A DNA stretch of 8,950 nt from positions 1 through 8,950 of the forward strand of contig JBPCTD010000056.1 in the NCBI GenBank assembly GCA_051006515.1, written 5' to 3'. The DNA comes from ZLKRG08 sp051006515. Lineage in GTDB: Bacteria > Actinomycetota > Actinomycetes > Nanopelagicales > Nanopelagicaceae. This document shows, piece after piece, positions 5,785 through 8,950 of this stretch; the stretch's first letter is position 1, and the number at the start of each line of letters is the position of its first letter. The notes under the pieces were generated by a model that was not told the origin of the DNA, ran no database searches, and was given only the letters and a program-made list of their open reading frames with translations. The position numbers were made by a program, and so were the translations under genes.

Positions 5785-6920
5785 GTGGCGTAAGCCGAAT
5801 TCTCATGTACGTAATCATGGGTTAAATCATTGGTCAAAATAGTTGCGCTATTTGTACCTGCGTTCAAATTGATTTCAATCTCTACTAAGCGATTATCAAA
5901 ATTAACCAAATTTCTATCTTCAAAAGGGGCGCTTGCTTTACAAACTTGAATACCATTCAATTTAACGTCAACGAAGAGCGGATCGAAGGTTGCATCGGCA
6001 GTGCCGGTAGCTGCCAGCACTCTGCCCCAATTAGGATCGCCGCCAAAGATGGCGCACTTTAAAAGATTGTTACGAGCATTAGCTCTTCCAACTGCTACCG
6101 CATCCAATTCTGATGCCGCGTTAATTACCTTTATAGCTATGGTCTTTGATGCCCCTTCAGCATCAGCAATCAATTGAGAAGCTAGTGAATTGCAAACTTC
6201 CAAGAGCGCTTCAAATAACGCTTCACCTTTAAGTTCAACTCCGCTAGCACCTGAGGCCATAAATAGCACTGTGTCATTCGTGGATGTGCAACCATCTGAA
6301 TCGATGCGATTAAACGTGAGTTCGACGGCTCTTTTAAAAGCGCTCTCAGCTTCAGCACTATCTATCAATGCATCAGTCATGACAACTGAAAGCATGGTTG
6401 CAAGGGCTGGCGCCAGCATGCCCGCTCCTTTTGCAATTCCAGATGTAGTGACATTGTTTTTGTTAACCATTGCCATTTTTGGTACAGAATCAGTTGTCAT
6501 AATTGCCTTGGCGCTTTCGGCAAAACCCTCTGCTGACAAAGTGATCTCCTCGATCCCTTTTTCAATTTTTGCCATTGGCAAAAGTTCACCGATTAGCCCA
6601 GTAGAACAGACCACCACTTCTCCCGCTGAGAGATTAAGTTTCTTGGCAACTAGCTCTGCGCTTTTATGAGTATCTATAAATCCTTGTGGGCCAGTACAGG
6701 CATTGGCGCCACCAGAATTAAGTACCACTGCACTTACTTTGCGCTCTTTAATAACTTGTCTAGACCAGATAACCGGAGCTGCCACAACTTTGTTGCTGGT
6801 AAAAACAGCAGTGGCAAAGTTCATTGGACCTAAATTTTGAATAATTGTTAAATCCAATGCGCCGCTACTTTTTAATCCAGCGGCGATAGCTCCACTTGCA
6901 AAGCCTTTCGGTAAATTCAT
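5781..6920 (-). CDS. argJ: Glutamate N-acetyltransferase (ArgJ, ornithine acetyltransferase)
   Basis: ArgJ transfers the acetyl group from N-acetylornithine to glutamate, releasing ornithine and closing the cyclic acetyl pathway. Some members also use acetyl-CoA. The 379-aa precursor should self-cleave: KGAGMLAPALATML (164-177) is the conserved site, with cleavage before the nucleophile Thr 175. Other landmarks are NSGGANACTG (68-77), the oxyanion-type STGLIG (106-111), and RIDSDGCTSTNDTV with the substrate-binding region downstream. The C-terminal NSAYAT carries the conserved Asn and Thr found at the end of the family. The start overlaps the argC stop as ATGA, with a GGGAG stretch about 12 nt upstream. 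Whether it is mono- or bifunctional cannot be decided here. No argA-like gene is visible in the window, so a bifunctional ArgJ would suffice to start the pathway. Confidence 0.98.
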   Translation of the reverse strand: MNLPKGFASGAIAAGLKSSGALDLTIIQNLGPMNFATAVFTSNKVVAAPVIWSRQVIKERKVSAVVLNSGGANACTGPQGFIDTHKSAELVAKKLNLSAGEVVVCSTGLIGELLPMAKIEKGIEEITLSAEGFAESAKAIMTTDSVPKMAMVNKNNVTTSGIAKGAGMLAPALATMLSVVMTDALIDSAEAESAFKRAVELTFNRIDSDGCTSTNDTVLFMASGASGVELKGEALFEALLEVCNSLASQLIADAEGASKTIAIKVINAASELDAVAVGRANARNNLLKCAIFGGDPNWGRVLAATGTADATFDPLFVDVKLNGIQVCKASAPFEDRNLVNFDNRLVEIEINLNAGTNSATILTNDLTHDYVHENSAYAT

Positions 6921-7909
6921 GCACCTAACCCACTCCCGGTAAGGCCGGCAAATTCTGATAAACCAGAGATTATGTTGGCATTTTGAATTGCTTGACCAGC
7001 GGCACCTTTTCCTAAATTATCTATGACTGCAGAGATAATCACGCGATTACTATGTTCATCTACCGCTACTTGCATCTGCAAATTATTTGATCCCAAAACT
7101 GCAGAAGTTTTAGGCATTTGGCCTTCTGGCAATACCCAAATGAACTCTTCAGTCTGATAAGCATCAAGGTATAAAGACCTAAAGTCAGTATTTTTATTGA
7201 TCTTGGCAGTTACCGTAGCCAAGATTCCCCTTGGCATCGGAGCTAAAATCGGAGTAAAAGAAATCCGCGCACCAAGTGCTTGTTCAATTTCCGGAGTGTG
7301 TTGATGAACTCCTCCAAATTTATAGGAGCTCATGGAGCCCATAACTTCACTGCCAATGAGATTTACTTTTGCCGTTCTTCCGGCTCCTGTCGTTCCGGAA
7401 GCGGCGACAACCACTAAATCATCCTTCTCTACATATGGAATCATCGGTGCGGAAGCAAGTGCAATCGCGGTGGCATAACAGCCTGGGTTTGCAATTCTGG
7501 TTGCACTTTGGATTAACGCTCTTTGATTTGGTAACTCAGGCAATCCGTATACCCAAGTTCCAGCATGTTCCCCACCATAATATTTCTGCCATTGCGCAGC
7601 AGATTTCAACCTGAAGTCTGCGCCGAGATCGACAACTTTCTGTTTGATATCTAACTGGTTAATTAACTTTGCAGATTCGCCGTGAGGCAACGCGATGAAT
7701 ATTAGATCTAAACCTTTTAGCCTGGAAATTTCGGTACTTTCAAATTTCCGACCTGCATAATTATTTAACTGTGGATGAACCGAAGTGATCTCTTCTCCAG
7801 CGTTACTGCCAGCCGCAATCACCGCTGCTTCAAAAGAAGGATGGCCCGCCAATAGCCGAAGCAACTCTCCCCCGGCATAACCGCTAGCACCCACCACGCC
7901 GATTTTCAT
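6917..7909 (-). CDS. argC: N-acetyl-gamma-glutamyl-phosphate reductase
   Basis: ArgC reduces N-acetylglutamyl phosphate with NADPH to the semialdehyde used by ArgD. It has 330 aa, slightly short for the type 1 family. Motifs: the Rossmann nucleotide site GASGYAGGELLRLL (7-20), ALPHGES (73-79), LGADFR (95-100), active-site Cys 144 in NPGCYATA (141-148), SGTTGAGR (171-178), and HQHTPEIEQ (202-210) with the catalytic-type His. It is the first gene of the overlapping arg set and starts 66 bp after pheT. No Shine-Dalgarno precedes the ATG. Instead a TAGAAT -10 box ends 6 nt before it, consistent with leaderless translation, which is common in actinobacteria. ARG-box-like palindromes upstream suggest arginine repression through ArgR. 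Confidence 0.98.
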   Translation of the reverse strand: MKIGVVGASGYAGGELLRLLAGHPSFEAAVIAAGSNAGEEITSVHPQLNNYAGRKFESTEISRLKGLDLIFIALPHGESAKLINQLDIKQKVVDLGADFRLKSAAQWQKYYGGEHAGTWVYGLPELPNQRALIQSATRIANPGCYATAIALASAPMIPYVEKDDLVVVAASGTTGAGRTAKVNLIGSEVMGSMSSYKFGGVHQHTPEIEQALGARISFTPILAPMPRGILATVTAKINKNTDFRSLYLDAYQTEEFIWVLPEGQMPKTSAVLGSNNLQMQVAVDEHSNRVIISAVIDNLGKGAAGQAIQNANIISGLSEFAGLTGSGLGA

Positions 7910-7915
7910 AAGTGC

Positions 7916-7944
7916 ATTCTAAAGCTCAAGTACGCTCAATGCAA
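7916..7944 (-). promoter_or_regulatory. argC promoter, probably leaderless
   Basis: On the minus strand, -35-like TTGCAT (7944-7939) and -10 TAGAAT (7921-7916) are separated by exactly 17 bp. The -10 matches the consensus at 5 of 6 positions, while the -35 keeps only TTG. Only GCACTT separates the -10 from the ATG at 7909, so initiation at the usual distance would fall on the A of the start codon. The lack of a Shine-Dalgarno supports this. The -35 overlaps the proximal ARG box. Confidence 0.65.
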
Positions 7945-7953
7945 GATTATGCA
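7940..7953 (-). promoter_or_regulatory. ARG-box-like ArgR operator, proximal
   Basis: The minus strand reads TGCATAATCTTGCA: a TGCA-n6-TGCA palindrome with imperfect inner bases. It overlaps the -35 of the argC promoter, so ArgR binding here should block RNA polymerase. Its centre is 20 bp from that of the distal box. Confidence 0.6.
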
Positions 7954-7959
7954 AAAACA

Positions 7960-7973
7960 TGCATATTTATGCA
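7960..7973 (-). promoter_or_regulatory. ARG-box-like ArgR operator, distal
   Basis: The minus strand reads TGCATAAATATGCA: perfect 6-bp arms TGCATA/TATGCA around 2 bp. It begins 2 bp after the pheT stop codon. ArgR hexamers typically bind paired boxes about two helical turns apart, and this box lies 20 bp from the proximal one. argR is in the same operon, which supports the assignment. Confidence 0.65.
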
Positions 7974-7975
7974 CT

Positions 7976-8950
7976 CTAAGCTCTTAATACCGCCCCGAAT
8001 CGAGCTGCCGCATTAGCAGTTGCAGCTTCGCGGGCGGCAGAAACCTCTTCGCTTTTTAGAGTTCGATCTAAAGCGCGGAATGTCAAAGTGAAGGCAAGTG
8101 AAACTTTCCCATCACCAATCTTGTCGTATCGGTCAAAAAGTTCAATAGATTCTAAGAGTTCACCAGCGCCTTCGCGGAGTGATTGCATTAGATCTGAGGC
8201 GTTTACTTTTTGATCAACAATCAATGCATTATCTTGAACTGCTGCTGGCATTACTCCCACTGGCTTTGGTGAAACTAATGGCGAAGCTGGAAGTGCATCT
8301 ATATTAATTCCCCATGCTGCACTTCTTTCAGGGAGAGAGAACTCGGAGATAGTTCTTGGATGCAATTCACCTGCGTGCGCAACTGGTTTACCATCTACAA
8401 TGAATTCGGCGCATCTTCCTGGATGCCATGGAGCTAAATCTGATCTCTCGATTTTGTATTCAAGTCCAAGTAGCTTCAATATTACTTCCACAGCCGCTAC
8501 TGCATCACTCCATTGATAAGTAGGAGCTTTGCTCTGCCAACTTTCATTATGAACTTGGCCAACAAGGACTCCACATACAAAGGAAAGTTGAGTTGGAACT
8601 GAAGCAAATATTGATTCTAACTCTTTGTCGGTTGGGCGTTTTCCAAGTTCTGGGAATATGCCAGGTTTTAGCTCAATTGATTTGCGGAAAATATCGCCGA
8701 TTTCAAAGAGCGCAAAAGATTTAAAACCGCGGCTGTAATTTCTGCGCGCTGCATCCAATAGACCCGGCAATAAATGTGGACGAAGGTAAGGCTGATCTTC
8801 AGACATTGGATTAGCAATTTTGTAGCTCTCTGCCCTAGCGCTTACAAAACCCATACGATCAATAAGATCGCGATTAACAAATGGGAAGTTGAGGATTTCG
8901 GTATAGCCACGTGCTACCAATATTTGCGCCAATACCCGTTTGCGCTTCTG
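7976..8950 (-). CDS. pheT: Phenylalanine--tRNA ligase beta subunit, C-terminal part (partial)
   Basis: PheT pairs with the catalytic alpha subunit (PheS) in an alpha2-beta2 enzyme that charges tRNA-Phe. About 324 residues are seen, and the reading frame stays open to the right edge, so the 5' part (tRNA-binding, B3/B4 and B5 domains) lies outside. The visible part begins in the catalytic-core-like domain (LVARGYTEILNFPFV, then NPMSEDQPYLRPHLLPGLLDAARRN, typical of PheT, and FALFEIGDIF). It ends in an FDX-ACB anticodon-binding-type domain of about 93 residues, starting near PAAVQDNALIVD and including FDRYDKIGDGKVSLAFTLTFRALDRTL. The stop is TAG at 7978-7976. No terminator follows before argC, so transcription may run into the arg operon. 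pheS is expected just upstream, as in other actinobacteria. Confidence 0.97.
   Translation of the reverse strand, partial: QKRKRVLAQILVARGYTEILNFPFVNRDLIDRMGFVSARAESYKIANPMSEDQPYLRPHLLPGLLDAARRNYSRGFKSFALFEIGDIFRKSIELKPGIFPELGKRPTDKELESIFASVPTQLSFVCGVLVGQVHNESWQSKAPTYQWSDAVAAVEVILKLLGLEYKIERSDLAPWHPGRCAEFIVDGKPVAHAGELHPRTISEFSLPERSAAWGINIDALPASPLVSPKPVGVMPAAVQDNALIVDQKVNASDLMQSLREGAGELLESIELFDRYDKIGDGKVSLAFTLTFRALDRTLKSEEVSAAREAATANAAARFGAVLRA

Noticed and set aside
6190..6669. Open frame of 159 codons on the plus strand
   Set aside because: It is the antisense shadow of argJ, whose own frame carries all family motifs. The shadow is a Ser/Ala-rich composition artefact.
7940..7973. Palindromes after pheT as an intrinsic terminator
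   Set aside because: The arms are short and A/T-rich, no T-tract follows, and the TGCA spacing fits ArgR sites much better.
1..8950. Frequent AGCGC/GCGCT words across the genes as a scattered repeat
   Set aside because: They fall in coding frames as Ser/Ala/Leu codon pairs, with no regular spacing or extended consensus.

Overview
The window looks like a stretch of a small, streamlined, low-GC actinobacterial chromosome. All convincing genes lie on the minus strand and the coding is dense. The order pheT-argC-argJ-argB-argD-argR-argH-tyrS is the classic actinobacterial arginine neighbourhood, and the 16S 5' end reads like an actinobacterial 16S. The low GC (judged by eye), 1-8 nt gene overlaps and near absence of spacers suggest a planktonic lineage such as the freshwater acI group (Nanopelagicales). 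That placement is inference and cannot be proven from about 116 nt of 16S.

Layout in transcription order (high to low coordinates). The 3' part of pheT enters from the right edge (8950-7976). A 66-bp spacer (7975-7910) holds two ArgR operator-like palindromes 20 bp apart and a promoter whose -10 lies 6 nt before the argC ATG, which suggests a leaderless argC mRNA. Then follow argC, argJ, argB, argD, argR, argH and tyrS (7909-651), each overlapping the next by 1-8 nt, so they probably form one translationally coupled operon. Below tyrS, 534 bp without a protein gene (650-117) hold a 9-bp inverted repeat, two tandem -35/-10 promoters for the ribosomal RNA operon, and a leader rich in short stem-loops with boxA-like antitermination sequences. 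The 16S rRNA gene begins near 116 and runs off the left edge.

Function. ArgJ, ArgB, ArgC and ArgD make ornithine by the cyclic acetyl route, with ArgJ recycling the acetyl group. ArgH performs the last step to arginine and ArgR senses arginine and should repress the operon. The two enzymes between ornithine and argininosuccinate, ArgF and ArgG, are missing from the positions they usually occupy (between argD and argR, and between argR and argH). ArgB lacks both sequence hallmarks of arginine-inhibited kinases, so control may rest mainly on ArgR. PheT and TyrS are ordinary tRNA synthetase components.

I see no mobile element, CRISPR array, tRNA, phage or defence gene, and no wholly new system. 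The points worth a second look are regulatory (argC leaderless promoter with operators, tandem rrn promoters and leader) and biochemical (lost argF/argG, ArgB type, a changed ArgD motif).
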